From Aeromonas tecta (GTDB lineage Bacteria; Pseudomonadota; Gammaproteobacteria; Enterobacterales; Aeromonadaceae): a stretch of 64,000 nucleotides of DNA. Location: positions 62,786 through 126,785 of the forward strand of contig NZ_CDCA01000036.1 in the NCBI RefSeq assembly GCF_000820185.1. Direction: 5' to 3'. Positions 24,870 to 33,609 of this stretch are shown piece by piece. The notes under the pieces were generated by a model. The model was not told the origin of the DNA. It saw only the letters and a list, made by a program, of their open reading frames with translations, and searched no databases. The position numbers were made by a program, and so were the translations under genes. Every line of letters starts with the position of its first letter. Position 1 is the first letter of the stretch.

Positions 24870-26552
24870 ATGCTTGCCAAAGTATCCAAAATCGCTACCT
24901 CCGTCATGCTGGGAACCCTGATGCTCGGTGCCGCCGGTACCGCCATGGCCGCCGAAAACAAAACGGTGCTGACCCTGGTTGCACAGCAGGAAACCGCATG
25001 GGTCAAGAACTTCAACCCCTTCCTGCAGGCCGGTCTGCTGCACACTACCCGTCACTTCATCTATGAGCCGTTGGTTATCTTCAACGATATGCAGGGTGGC
25101 AAACCCGTCTATCGTCTGGCTACCAACTATGCCTTCAGCGATGATCTGAAATCAGTCACCTTCGATCTGCGTGACGGGGTCAAGTGGTCAGATGGCGAAG
25201 CCTTCACCGCCGACGACGTCATCTTCTCCTTCAATCTGGTCAAGGCCAACAAGGCGCTGGATGAGCGCTCCATCTGGACTCAGATCAAGAGCATCGAGAA
25301 GCTGGGTGAACACAAGATCAAGTTCGACCTGACCGAGGTCAACACCAACGTCGTCAACGACATCGTGCTGGTGCCCATCGTGCCTGAGCACCAGTGGAAG
25401 TCCGTCAAGGATCCGGTGGCGTTCACCAACGACAAACCGGTCGGTACCGGTCCCTTCACCGAAGTGGACAACTTCTCCGCCCAGCTCTATACCCAGTGCC
25501 GCAACCCGCACTACTGGGATAACGCCAACCTCTCCATCGACTGCATCCGCATGCCGCAGATGGCCACCAACGACCAGGTCCTGGCCGCGGTGATGAAGGG
25601 TGACGTTGACTGGTTCGGCTCCTTCGTACCGGACATCGAGCGCCTCTACGTTGGCAACGATCCGAAGAACAACAAGTACTGGTTCCCCGCCTCCGGCACA
25701 GTGGCGTTCAACGTCAACTTCCAGACCAAGAACCCGGGCAACCACGAAGCCTTCAATGACATCAACTTCCGCCGCGCCTTCTCCATGGCGATGGACCGTC
25801 AGTCCATGGTGGACATCGCGGGCTACGGCTACCCGACCGTCAACGAATACCCGTCCGGCCTTGGCAAGGCATTCGCCTCCTGGGACAACCCGGATGTCGA
25901 GAAGAAATACGGCAAGTTCAACAAGTTCGACCTGGAAGGTGCCAAGGCACTGCTGAAAGAGGCCGGCTACAAGGACTGTGACGGCGACAAGTTCCTCGAC
26001 ACCCCGAGCTGCAAGAAGATCGAGTTCAAGGTGCTGGTACCGAACGGCTGGACCGACTGGGTCAACACCGTCCAGATCGGGGTTGAAGGCCTGCAGGCAC
26101 TGGGCCTGAACGCCAAGACCTCTACTCCGGAAGCCACCGTCTGGACCGAGAACCTGATCACCGGTGACTTCGATGTCGCCCTGCAGGGTTACTTTGCCGG
26201 TGCCAACCCGCACAAGTACTTCGAGACCGCCTTCCACTCCCGCAACATGGGTGAGCGCGGCAACCGCTTCGCGGCGCCACGCTACAAGGATCCGGCGCTG
26301 GACAAGCTGATCGATGATTTCACGCAGACCGCCGATGCGGCCAAGCAGAAAGAGATCATGTTTGCCATCCAGGAGCGCGTCGGGGCCAACCAGACCATCA
26401 TCCCGGTGTTCAACAATCCGACCTGGTACGAATACAGCACCAAGCGCTTCAATGGCTGGTTCAGTGCCGACAACCCGGTCGCCAAGCCGCAACTGCACCC
26501 GGACACCCCGGAGCGTCTGCTGCACGTGTTGTCACTCAAGCCAAACAGCTAA
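24870..26552 (+). CDS. Periplasmic chito-oligosaccharide (chitobiose)-binding protein, SBP_bac_5 family
   Basis: 560 residues, signal peptide ending GTAMA near residue 27, then a DppA/OppA-type solute-binding fold (LRDGVKWSDGEAFTADDVIF; DINFRRAFSMAMDRQSMVDI). Although the fold is that of peptide binders, the neighbours (GH9, GlcNAc kinase, GH20) match the Vibrio (GlcNAc)2 operon, so chitobiose is the likely ligand. AGAAAGGA precedes ATG 24870. A GC hairpin follows and may stabilise the 5' part of the mRNA so the binding protein is made in excess. Confidence 0.88.
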   Translation: MLAKVSKIATSVMLGTLMLGAAGTAMAAENKTVLTLVAQQETAWVKNFNPFLQAGLLHTTRHFIYEPLVIFNDMQGGKPVYRLATNYAFSDDLKSVTFDLRDGVKWSDGEAFTADDVIFSFNLVKANKALDERSIWTQIKSIEKLGEHKIKFDLTEVNTNVVNDIVLVPIVPEHQWKSVKDPVAFTNDKPVGTGPFTEVDNFSAQLYTQCRNPHYWDNANLSIDCIRMPQMATNDQVLAAVMKGDVDWFGSFVPDIERLYVGNDPKNNKYWFPASGTVAFNVNFQTKNPGNHEAFNDINFRRAFSMAMDRQSMVDIAGYGYPTVNEYPSGLGKAFASWDNPDVEKKYGKFNKFDLEGAKALLKEAGYKDCDGDKFLDTPSCKKIEFKVLVPNGWTDWVNTVQIGVEGLQALGLNAKTSTPEATVWTENLITGDFDVALQGYFAGANPHKYFETAFHSRNMGERGNRFAAPRYKDPALDKLIDDFTQTADAAKQKEIMFAIQERVGANQTIIPVFNNPTWYEYSTKRFNGWFSADNPVAKPQLHPDTPERLLHVLSLKPNS

Positions 26553-26559
26553 CCACCTC

Positions 26560-26577
26560 GGCCCCCTGCGGGGGGCC
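26560..26577 (+). terminator. Intra-operon GC hairpin after the binding protein
   Basis: GGCCCCC/GGGGGCC stem 8 nt after the stop codon, without a T-run. It more likely acts as an mRNA stabiliser or weak attenuator than as a full terminator. A 22-codon ORF (26590-26658, begins MSSIPRIARG) lies between it and the permease gene. Confidence 0.55.
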
Positions 26578-26669
26578 CTCTTCCCCGCCATGTCTTCCAT
26601 CCCCCGTATCGCACGGGGTTGGGGGAGCTTTGCCCGGCGCGGGGCAGGCTTGCAGTAAAAGGTATCACC

Positions 26670-27653
26670 ATGGGATTTATACTTAGACGTTTCTCCTTCT
26701 ATCTGGTCGCCTTCCTGGTGGCCGCCACCATCAACTTCTTGCTACCCAGAGCCATGCCAGGGGATCCCGTCTCCGTCATGTTTGCCCGTGCTGGCGCCAT
26801 GATGGAACCCGCCGCCCTGGAAGCCCTCAAAGCCACCTTCGGTTTCGTTGACGGCCCTATCGGCACCCAGTTTCTCACCTATGTGAAGAGTGTCTTCACC
26901 TGGGATCTCGGCACTTCGGTGCGTTATTACCCGCAGCCAGTGGCAGACGTTCTCGGCCGCGCCATCGGCTGGACCCTGTTCCTGGTGGGCACCTCCACCA
27001 TCATCAGCTTCTCCTTCGGTTCCATCATCGGCATCTTCGCCGCCTGGTATCGGGGTGGGCGCATGGACAGCATCCTCTCGCCACTCACCCTGGTGATGCA
27101 GGCCATACCGCCGGTGGTGGTCTCCCTGCTCGCCCTCTTCCTGTTCGGGGTCAGCCTCGGCTGGTTACCCATCGGCTACGCCTACAGCCCGGAGATCAAG
27201 GCCGATTTCGGCTGGGAGCACATCAAGAGCATCATGCTGCACGCCATCATGCCGGTCGGCACCCTGGCCATCGTCCAGGTGGGTGGCTTCCTCATCACTA
27301 TGCGCAACAACATGATCAACTTGCTGGGGGAGGATTACATCACCATGGCCAAGGCCAAGGGGCTCTCCAACAACAGGGTCATCTTCAACTACGGTGCGCG
27401 CAACGCCGTGCTGCCCAGCGTCACCGCCCTCTCCATGGCGCTCGGCTTCGTCATCGGGGGATCCCTCATCACCGAGGTCATCTTCAACTACCCGGGCCTG
27501 GGCTTGACGCTCTATCAGGGCATCCTGGCGCGCGACTACCCGCTCATTCAGGGGCAACTGCTCATCATGACCATCACCATGCTCAGTTTTAACTTCCTGG
27601 CCGACATGCTCTACGTCTTCCTGGATCCCCGTCTGCGTACAGGAGGCAAATAA
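26670..27653 (+). CDS. ABC transporter permease (DppB type) for chito-oligosaccharides
   Basis: 327 residues with about six transmembrane helices. The inner-membrane permease signature region includes EDYITMAKAKGLSNNRVIF, the EAA-like loop that contacts the ATPases, and it ends LYVFLDPRLRTGGK. I chose ATG 26670 (AAGG 7 nt upstream), giving the standard FILRRFSFYLVAFL start, over the open frame from 26619. One base separates it from the next gene. Confidence 0.9.
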   Translation: MGFILRRFSFYLVAFLVAATINFLLPRAMPGDPVSVMFARAGAMMEPAALEALKATFGFVDGPIGTQFLTYVKSVFTWDLGTSVRYYPQPVADVLGRAIGWTLFLVGTSTIISFSFGSIIGIFAAWYRGGRMDSILSPLTLVMQAIPPVVVSLLALFLFGVSLGWLPIGYAYSPEIKADFGWEHIKSIMLHAIMPVGTLAIVQVGGFLITMRNNMINLLGEDYITMAKAKGLSNNRVIFNYGARNAVLPSVTALSMALGFVIGGSLITEVIFNYPGLGLTLYQGILARDYPLIQGQLLIMTITMLSFNFLADMLYVFLDPRLRTGGK

Positions 27654-27654
27654 G

Positions 27655-28569
27655 ATGCGCATGCCGACCATTCTCAAGATCTTGCTGGGCAACAAGAAAG
27701 CCGCCTTCGGCCTGGCCATCGTGGTCACCTTCGTGCTGATGGCCCTGTTTGCCCCGCTGCTCGCCAGCAACGAGCCGACCAAACGGGTCGCCCGCCCCCA
27801 CCAGCCCCCCAGCATGGAGCTGGTGATGGGCTCCAACCGCATGGGCCACGATCTCTGGGCCCAGTTCACCAGTGGCGCCCGCATCTCGCTGATGGTGGGC
27901 TTCGGGGCAGGCCTGCTGGTCTGCGCCCTCGCCATCAGCATCGGCATCACCGCCGGTTACTTCGGCGGGGTGATCGACGAGTGCCTCACCTTCCTGATGA
28001 ACGTCATGCTGGTGATCCCGGGGCTACCGCTACTACTGGTGCTGGCGAGCTTCATCGGGGAGGCCTCCCCCATGGTGATAGCCCTCATCATAGGGCTCAC
28101 CTCCTGGGCCTATGGGGCGCGCGTCATCCGCGCCCAGACCCTGGCACTGCGGGAGAAAGAGTTCGTCATCGCCGCCGAGGTGCTGGGGGAACCGGCTTGG
28201 CGCATCATCCTAGTGGAGATACTGCCCAACCTCATCTCCATCATCGGCGTGAGCTTCATCGGCTCCATCATCTACGCCATCGTCACCGAGGCGACCCTGG
28301 AGTTCCTGGGGCTCGGCGATCCGACCGTGGTCAGCTGGGGCATCATGCTCTACAACGCCCAGACCTCGAGCGCCATCCTGGTCGGCGCCTGGTGGGAGAT
28401 TTTGGCGCCCTGCTTCGCCATCGCCACCCTGGGCGCGGGCCTCGCCATGCTCAACTTCGCCATCGATGAGATAGCCAACCCGCAACTGCGCTCCCACAAG
28501 GGCCTGCGCCGCTGGAAGAAACTGGCCGTTCCCGTCCCGGTCACCGCCGCTCAGGAGAAGACAGCATGA
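27655..28569 (+). CDS. ABC transporter permease (DppC type) for chito-oligosaccharides
   Basis: 304 residues: an N-terminal helix (AAFGLAIVVTFVLMALFAPLL) and then the BPD permease domain, with the EAA-like loop REKEFVIAAEVLGEPAWRII. It pairs with the preceding permease. AGGAGG lies upstream of ATG 27655, and the stop overlaps the next start as ATGA, indicating translational coupling to the ATPase. Confidence 0.92.
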   Translation: MRMPTILKILLGNKKAAFGLAIVVTFVLMALFAPLLASNEPTKRVARPHQPPSMELVMGSNRMGHDLWAQFTSGARISLMVGFGAGLLVCALAISIGITAGYFGGVIDECLTFLMNVMLVIPGLPLLLVLASFIGEASPMVIALIIGLTSWAYGARVIRAQTLALREKEFVIAAEVLGEPAWRIILVEILPNLISIIGVSFIGSIIYAIVTEATLEFLGLGDPTVVSWGIMLYNAQTSSAILVGAWWEILAPCFAIATLGAGLAMLNFAIDEIANPQLRSHKGLRRWKKLAVPVPVTAAQEKTA

Positions 28570-29588
28570 AGCCGCAACAACCCCTGCTGTCGGTACGCCA
28601 GCTGTGCGTCGACTACATCACCGAGAGCGGCGACGTGCGCGCCGTCAACTCGGTCAGCTTTGACATCATGCCAGGAGAGGTCTTTGGCCTCGCCGGCGAG
28701 TCCGGCTGCGGCAAATCCACGGTCGCCTTCTCGGTCGCCCGGTTGCACAAGCCGCCCGCCTACATCAGCGGCGGCGAGATCCTGTTCAAGGGCGAGAACA
28801 TACTGACCTTCGACGACGAGCGGCTGCGCAGCTACCGCTGGCGTCAGGCCAGCGTGGTGTTCCAGTCCGCCATGAACGCGCTCAACCCCGTGCTGCGCAT
28901 GGAGGAGCAGTTCTGCGACGTGCTGATCGCCCACAACCCGGGGCTGACCCGCTACGAGGCGATCAAACGGGCCCAGGAGCTACTCGCCATCGTCGACATT
29001 CACCCGAGCCGGCTGCGAGATTACCCGCACCAGTTCTCCGGTGGCATGCGCCAGCGGCTGGTGATCGCCATCGCCATGGCGCTCAACCCCGAGCTGCTCA
29101 TCATGGATGAGCCGACCACGGCGCTGGACGTGGTGGTGCAGCGGGAGATCCTGCAGAAGGTCTTCGCGCTCAAGGAGAAGTTCAACTTCTCCATCCTGTT
29201 CATCACCCACGATCTGTCGCTGATGGTCGAGTTCTGCGATCGCATCGGCATCATGTATGCCGGTGAGCTGGTCGAGGTAGCGCCCTCCAAGTCGATCCTG
29301 ACCGCACCGCTGCACCCCTACACCAAAGGGCTTGGCAACTCCTTCCCGCCCCTGCACGGCCCGAAAACCGTGCTGGAAGGGATCCCCGGCACCCCGCTCA
29401 ACCTGTTGGAGGTGCCGGTCGGCTGCCGCTTCCAGGCCCGCTGCTCCAAGGTGCATGAGCGCTGCCGCCTGGAGTACACCGCCCTTGCCGAGATCCGGCC
29501 AGGACAACAGACCGCCTGCCATCTTTACGGCGTGGCTGAAGAACAACCGGATCTTCCGATCTATCTGGACAAGGCCGCTGGCTGTTAA
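28566..29588 (+). CDS. ABC transporter ATPase (DppD/OppD type)
   Basis: 340 residues. Walker [10 protein letters not shown] at 44-52, signature FSGGMRQRL, Walker [13 protein letters not shown], switch His in FITHDLS, then the oligopeptide/dipeptide C-terminal extension with a Cys-rich segment ([14 protein letters not shown]). It energises uptake with the partner ATPase. Coupled by ATGA to the upstream permease. Confidence 0.93.
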   Translation: MKPQQPLLSVRQLCVDYITESGDVRAVNSVSFDIMPGEVFGLAGESGCGKSTVAFSVARLHKPPAYISGGEILFKGENILTFDDERLRSYRWRQASVVFQSAMNALNPVLRMEEQFCDVLIAHNPGLTRYEAIKRAQELLAIVDIHPSRLRDYPHQFSGGMRQRLVIAIAMALNPELLIMDEPTTALDVVVQREILQKVFALKEKFNFSILFITHDLSLMVEFCDRIGIMYAGELVEVAPSKSILTAPLHPYTKGLGNSFPPLHGPKTVLEGIPGTPLNLLEVPVGCRFQARCSKVHERCRLEYTALAEIRPGQQTACHLYGVAEEQPDLPIYLDKAAGC

Positions 29589-29599
29589 GGATGTCTGTC

Positions 29600-30592
29600 A
29601 TGCAAATCGCCCAAACCGACGCGCCCATCATCGAGGTCCAGCATCTCTACAAGGACTTCTCCGTCAACTCCAATGCCATCAAGAGTGGCAAGATGCGGGC
29701 TCTCTCCGACATCACCTTCAACCTGCACCGGGGCCGCGCCCTGGCGGTGGTGGGTGAGTCAGGCTCTGGCAAGAGCACCATCGCCAAGATCATCGCCAAG
29801 ATGTACAAGCTCTCCAGCGGTCGCATCCTCTATCGCGGCCGGGATCTGGAGGAGTTCAACAAGGGCACGGCCCTGCTCGACTATCGCCAGAGCGTGCAGA
29901 TGGTATGGCAAGATCCGTTCGGTTCGCTCAACCCGACCCACACCATCTACCACCACATCGCCCGCCCGCTGTTGCTGCATAGCAAGGTGCTCGACAAGAA
30001 GGATCTGCCGGACATGGTGTTCGGTCTGCTGGAGAAGGTGGGGCTGACCCCGGCCAAGGCCACCGCCGCCAAGTACCCGCATCAGCTCTCCGGCGGCCAG
30101 CGCCAGCGGGTCAACATCGCCCGCAACCTGGCGGTGGAGGCGGAAGTGGTGCTGGCGGATGAGCCGACCTCCATGCTCGACGTCTCCATTCGCATCGGCA
30201 TCCTCAACCTGATGGAGCAGATGAAGAACGAGCTCGGCGTCTCCATGCTCTACATCACCCACGACATCGCCACCGCCCGCTATGTGGCGGAGGATCTCGC
30301 GGTCATGTACGTAGGCCACATGGTGGAGTGGGGCGAGGTGGACGAGATCCTGCACCACCCGCAGCACCCCTACACCCAGTTGCTCATCTCGGCGGTACCG
30401 GATCCGGAAAAAAGCATCCATGCCGCGCTGGAGGGGGGCCGCAAGGGAGAGATCCCGCTGTGGACGCCGCACTCCTACGGTTGCCCCTTCGCCGGGCGCT
30501 GCCATCAGGCCATGCCTCGCTGCAAGGAGAGCCTACCCCCCGTGACCAAGCTGGCCGACAACCATTTCGTGCGTTGCTACCTGCACGAGTGA
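29600..30592 (+). CDS. ABC transporter ATPase (DppF/OppF type)
   Basis: 330 residues from ATG 29600. Walker A GESGSGKST at 52-60, signature LSGGQRQRVNIARNL, Walker B VVLADEPTSMLD, H-loop YITHDIA, and C-terminal Cys motif CPFAGRCHQAMPRC. An ATG at 29591 is also in frame but too close to the AAGG ribosome site, so 29600 fits better. Second ATPase of the (GlcNAc)2 importer. Confidence 0.91.
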   Translation: MQIAQTDAPIIEVQHLYKDFSVNSNAIKSGKMRALSDITFNLHRGRALAVVGESGSGKSTIAKIIAKMYKLSSGRILYRGRDLEEFNKGTALLDYRQSVQMVWQDPFGSLNPTHTIYHHIARPLLLHSKVLDKKDLPDMVFGLLEKVGLTPAKATAAKYPHQLSGGQRQRVNIARNLAVEAEVVLADEPTSMLDVSIRIGILNLMEQMKNELGVSMLYITHDIATARYVAEDLAVMYVGHMVEWGEVDEILHHPQHPYTQLLISAVPDPEKSIHAALEGGRKGEIPLWTPHSYGCPFAGRCHQAMPRCKESLPPVTKLADNHFVRCYLHE

Positions 30593-30619
30593 TCCCGGCC
30601 AGTGCCTGAGACGGGCGCC

Positions 30620-30709
30620 ATGCGTTGCCCGCCCGCATCAATCGGGCCTCTTCGCGAGGCCCATTCACTGCCTCGCCCATGCTGGCAGACCAAGGGAGTA
30701 AGAGCTTGA
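30620..30709 (+). repeat. Mini-ORF bridging the ATPase and GH9 genes, weak tail echo
   Basis: A 29-codon ORF (begins MRCPPASIGPLREA) ends with TGA that shares a base with the GH9 ATG (TGATG). Its first bases (TGCGTTGC, a C-rich stretch, then GGGCC) resemble the ATPase 3' end around FVRCYLHE-stop, as a diverged tail copy would. It also contains a perfect hairpin GGGCCTC/GAGGCCC at 30644-30662. The homology is weaker than at the next two junctions. Confidence 0.45.
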
Positions 30710-32442
30710 TGGAACTCTTGATCAATCAAGTAGGTTACGATTGTGACGGACACAAAGTGGCCCTGCTGCAGAGCGGCGCCGACGTCGACCTCAGTGGCCA
30801 TGTGCGGCTGCTGCGCCTCGAGGATGGCCAGATCCTGTTCGAGACCCCGCTGGAGGCCGCCGGCCAGGTGCCAGGCTGGCAGGGCCGTACCTTCTGGCGC
30901 GCCGACTTCAGTGCCTTCAAGCGCAGCGGCCACTATCGGCTGGAAGCCATCACCACCCAAGAGGGCTGCGCGGCAGAGCGCGTCACCCGCTCCGCCCGCT
31001 TTGCCATCGGCCCCCAGTTGCTGAGCCGCAACTGCCTCTCCGATGTCATTCACTATTTCAAGGGCCAGCGCGCCAGCGGCGCCTTCGAGCGGGCCGACCG
31101 CAATGCCCGTATCTATGGCAGCGAGCAACGGCGGGATGTGCACGGCGGCTGGTTCGATGCCAGCGGCGACATGAGCAAGTATTTGAGCCACCTCTCCTAC
31201 GCCAATTACCTCAATCCCCAGCAGACCCCCATGGTGGTCTGGGCCCTGTTCAAGTGCCGGGATCTCTTGGCAACGCGCACCGACATCGACGGCCTGAACC
31301 TGTGCAAGCGGCTCAACGACGAGGCGCTGCACGGCGCCGATTTCCTCTGCCGGATGCAAGATGAGCGTGGCTTCTTCTACATGACCCTGTTTGACAAGTG
31401 GAGCAAGGATCCCGAGCAGCGTGAGCTGTGCGCCTACGCCACCCAGCAGGGGCTCAAGTCCAGTGACTGGCAGGCCGGTTTTCGGCAAGGGGGCGGCATG
31501 GCCATCGCCGCCCTCGCCCGTGCCGCCCGTGAATCCATGGCCGGTGACTTCGATGCCAGCCGCTATGCCCATGCGGCCAGCAGCGGCTACCTGCACCTGC
31601 GCGAGCACAACCTTGCCTACCTGGATGACGGGGTCGAGAACATCATCGACGACTACTGCACCCTGCTCGCCGCCGTCGAGCTGACCAACACCCTGGGAGA
31701 CGCATGGCTGGGCGAGGCCAGAGACAGAGCTAGCCGACTCTGCGCCCGGCAGCGCCCTCACCCCGAGATCGGCCATTATTGGTCGGCCAATGACGATGGC
31801 TCGCGCCCCTACTACCACGCCGCCGAGGCCGGCCTGCCGGTGCTGGCACTGCTGGAGTATCTGTCGGTTGAGCCGGATCAGAGCCGCCAGGCCGCCGTGC
31901 TCGCTGTGGTACAACAGGCGCTGGCCGCCGAGCTGGCCCTCGCCGCCCAAGCAGGCAACCCCTTCACCCTCGCCCGTCAGTATGTGAAAGGGGTGGACGA
32001 GGATCCCAGAGTCAGCTTCTTCATGCCCCACAACAACGAATCTGGCTACTGGTGGCAGGGAGAGAACGCTCGATTGGCCTCCCTAGCCGCCATGACATTT
32101 TCCGCTGCACAGCTGCTGCCACGGCAGCGCAAACCGCTGATGCACTTTGGCCAGCGCCAGCTCGACTGGATCTTGGGGCAGAACCCCTTCAACGCCTGCA
32201 TGCTGGCGGGGCATGGCATCAACAATCCGAGCTACACCGCCGGTTATCCCAATGCCCTCGGCGGGATCTGCAATGGCATCACCGCCGGTTTTGATGATGA
32301 GGCCGATGTGGCCTTCATCCCCGAGCAGTACAAAGACCGGCTGGATCAGAACTGGCGCTGGGGGGAGCAGTGGACCCCCCACGCAGCCTGGTTTGCGCTG
32401 GCCATCTGCTGGCAGAGCGCCTTGGGAGGTTCCCATGATTGA
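30709..32442 (+). CDS. GH9-family glycosidase (glucosaminidase/chito-oligosaccharide type)
   Basis: 577 residues from ATG 30709. N-terminal Ig-like CelD_N domain (LLINQVGYDCDGHKVALLQ), then the GH9 (alpha/alpha)6 barrel with the catalytic-Asp region GGWFDASGDMSKYL and a C-terminal acid region HNNESGYWWQGENARLA. No signal peptide, so it acts in the cytoplasm on imported sugars, like the Vibrio operon enzyme placed before the GlcNAc kinase. The last ~118 nt are present twice more immediately downstream. Confidence 0.86.
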   Translation: MELLINQVGYDCDGHKVALLQSGADVDLSGHVRLLRLEDGQILFETPLEAAGQVPGWQGRTFWRADFSAFKRSGHYRLEAITTQEGCAAERVTRSARFAIGPQLLSRNCLSDVIHYFKGQRASGAFERADRNARIYGSEQRRDVHGGWFDASGDMSKYLSHLSYANYLNPQQTPMVVWALFKCRDLLATRTDIDGLNLCKRLNDEALHGADFLCRMQDERGFFYMTLFDKWSKDPEQRELCAYATQQGLKSSDWQAGFRQGGGMAIAALARAARESMAGDFDASRYAHAASSGYLHLREHNLAYLDDGVENIIDDYCTLLAAVELTNTLGDAWLGEARDRASRLCARQRPHPEIGHYWSANDDGSRPYYHAAEAGLPVLALLEYLSVEPDQSRQAAVLAVVQQALAAELALAAQAGNPFTLARQYVKGVDEDPRVSFFMPHNNESGYWWQGENARLASLAAMTFSAAQLLPRQRKPLMHFGQRQLDWILGQNPFNACMLAGHGINNPSYTAGYPNALGGICNGITAGFDDEADVAFIPEQYKDRLDQNWRWGEQWTPHAAWFALAICWQSALGGSHD

Positions 32443-32678
32443 GACGTACAAGGATCGGCTCGATCATAACTGGCACTGGGGAGAGCAGTGGATCCTCCAT
32501 GCAGTCCGCCTGGTTTGCCCTGACCATCAGCTGGCAGAGCGCCCTGGGAGGTTCCCATGATTGAGACGTACAAGGATCGGCTCGATCAGAACTGGCACTG
32601 GGGAGAGCAGTGGATCCTCCATGCAGTCCGCCTGGTTTGCCCTGGCCATCAGCTGGCAGAGCACTCTGGGGGCTCAGC
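32435..32678 (+). repeat. Two tandem 122-nt copies of the GH9 3' end / kinase 5' end
   Basis: Units 32435-32556 and 32557-32678 differ at about nine positions by eye and both copy the GH9 end (YKDRLDQNW.WGEQW), with a shared 4-nt insertion that shifts the frame halfway. Each begins ATGATTGAG, the start of the kinase gene, giving two 41-codon mini-ORFs (32435-32560, 32557-32682; both begin MIETYKDRLD). The chain is GH9, 8-nt overlap, mini 1, ATGA, mini 2, ATGA, kinase. The shared insertion shows two successive duplications. Confidence 0.95.
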
Positions 32679-33551
32679 ATGATTGAGTATTGGGTCGGCG
32701 TGGACGGCGGAGGCACCCATACCCGCGCCCGCATTCGGGATCGGGCGGGGAAACTGCTGGGTGAGGGCCGCACGGCGGGCTCCAACCTGGAGCTAGGCAT
32801 CCCGCTCGCCCATCGTCATGTGCTGGCGGCCATCGATCAGGCCCGCGCCGCAGCCGGTCTTGGCAAAGAAGCTGAGCAGCAGATGGGGGTCGGGCTGGCG
32901 CTGGCCTCCGCCGAGCTCGCCGACTGCTACCACGCCCTGCTGGCCATGCCCTTCCCCTTCGCGAGCGTGCGGCTCACTTCGGATGCCTTCGGTGCCTGCC
33001 TCGGCGCCTTCAGCGGTCGGGAGGGGGCCATCCTCATCGCCGGCACCGGCTCGGCCGGGCTCATCTATCAAGATGGTCAGCTGCGCACCTGCTCCGGTCG
33101 CGGTTTTCCCATCTCGGATCTCGGCAGCGGCGCCTGGCTCGGGCTGCGCGCCCTGCAACAGGCACTGCTCTGCCACGACGGTATCCTGCCCCCCAGCCTG
33201 CTCGCCGTGCGCCTGCTCGATCACTTCAAACGGGATCAGGCCGAGGTGGTGCGCTGGGCGGCCAGGGCCATACCGGCGGACTATGGCCGCTTCACCCCCT
33301 GGGTGTTTGACGCCGCCAGCGACGGCGACGAGCTGGCCTGCCAACTGCTGGATGAAACCTGCGGCCAGTTGCAAACCCTGCTGGAAGGGATACAACAGCT
33401 TGGCGCGCACCGGATTGCCCTGTTGGGCGGGGTCGGTACCCGTCTCGCCCCCCGTCTGTCACACCTCAACCTGGTGAGCCCAACAGCCGATGCCCTGGAA
33501 GGTGCCATCCTGTTTGCCCAGTCCGAGAGGTACCCATGTCTGCATTCCTGA
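32679..33551 (+). CDS. N-acetylglucosamine kinase, BadF/BadG/BcrA ATPase family
   Basis: 290 residues. Phosphate 1 motif GVDGGGTHTRARIRD at the start, GTGSAGLIYQDGQL and SDLGSGAWLGLRAL in the middle, and LLGGVGTRLAP near the end: the sugar-kinase/Hsp70 fold. It would phosphorylate GlcNAc released by the GH20 or GH9 enzymes. ATG 32679 is joined by ATGA to the upstream mini-ORF. The present C-terminus (RYPCLHS) seems altered by the junction duplication; the downstream copy suggests an ancestral end FAQSEE. Confidence 0.88.
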   Translation: MIEYWVGVDGGGTHTRARIRDRAGKLLGEGRTAGSNLELGIPLAHRHVLAAIDQARAAAGLGKEAEQQMGVGLALASAELADCYHALLAMPFPFASVRLTSDAFGACLGAFSGREGAILIAGTGSAGLIYQDGQLRTCSGRGFPISDLGSGAWLGLRALQQALLCHDGILPPSLLAVRLLDHFKRDQAEVVRWAARAIPADYGRFTPWVFDAASDGDELACQLLDETCGQLQTLLEGIQQLGAHRIALLGGVGTRLAPRLSHLNLVSPTADALEGAILFAQSERYPCLHS

Positions 33552-33607
33552 GTCCTGTCCAACACCCTGGAAAGGATCCCATTTCATTCGCCCAATCAGA
33601 GGAATAA
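33536..33607 (+). repeat. Chimeric mini-ORF: GH20 head fused to kinase tail
   Basis: The region around the kinase end and GH20 start is duplicated with a period of 74 nt. ATGTCT starts occur at 33536 and 33610, each preceded by a copy of the kinase tail. The middle ORF is 23 codons: head MSAFLSP (compare GH20 MSTPLIH) and tail FAQSEE-stop (compare kinase FAQSERY). It overlaps the kinase stop by 16 nt and ends two bases before the GH20 ATG. Confidence 0.88.
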
Positions 33608-33609
33608 CC

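Noticed and set aside
32435..32678. CRISPR array
   Set aside because: Only two 122-nt units with no spacers; they are copies of the GH9 3' end.
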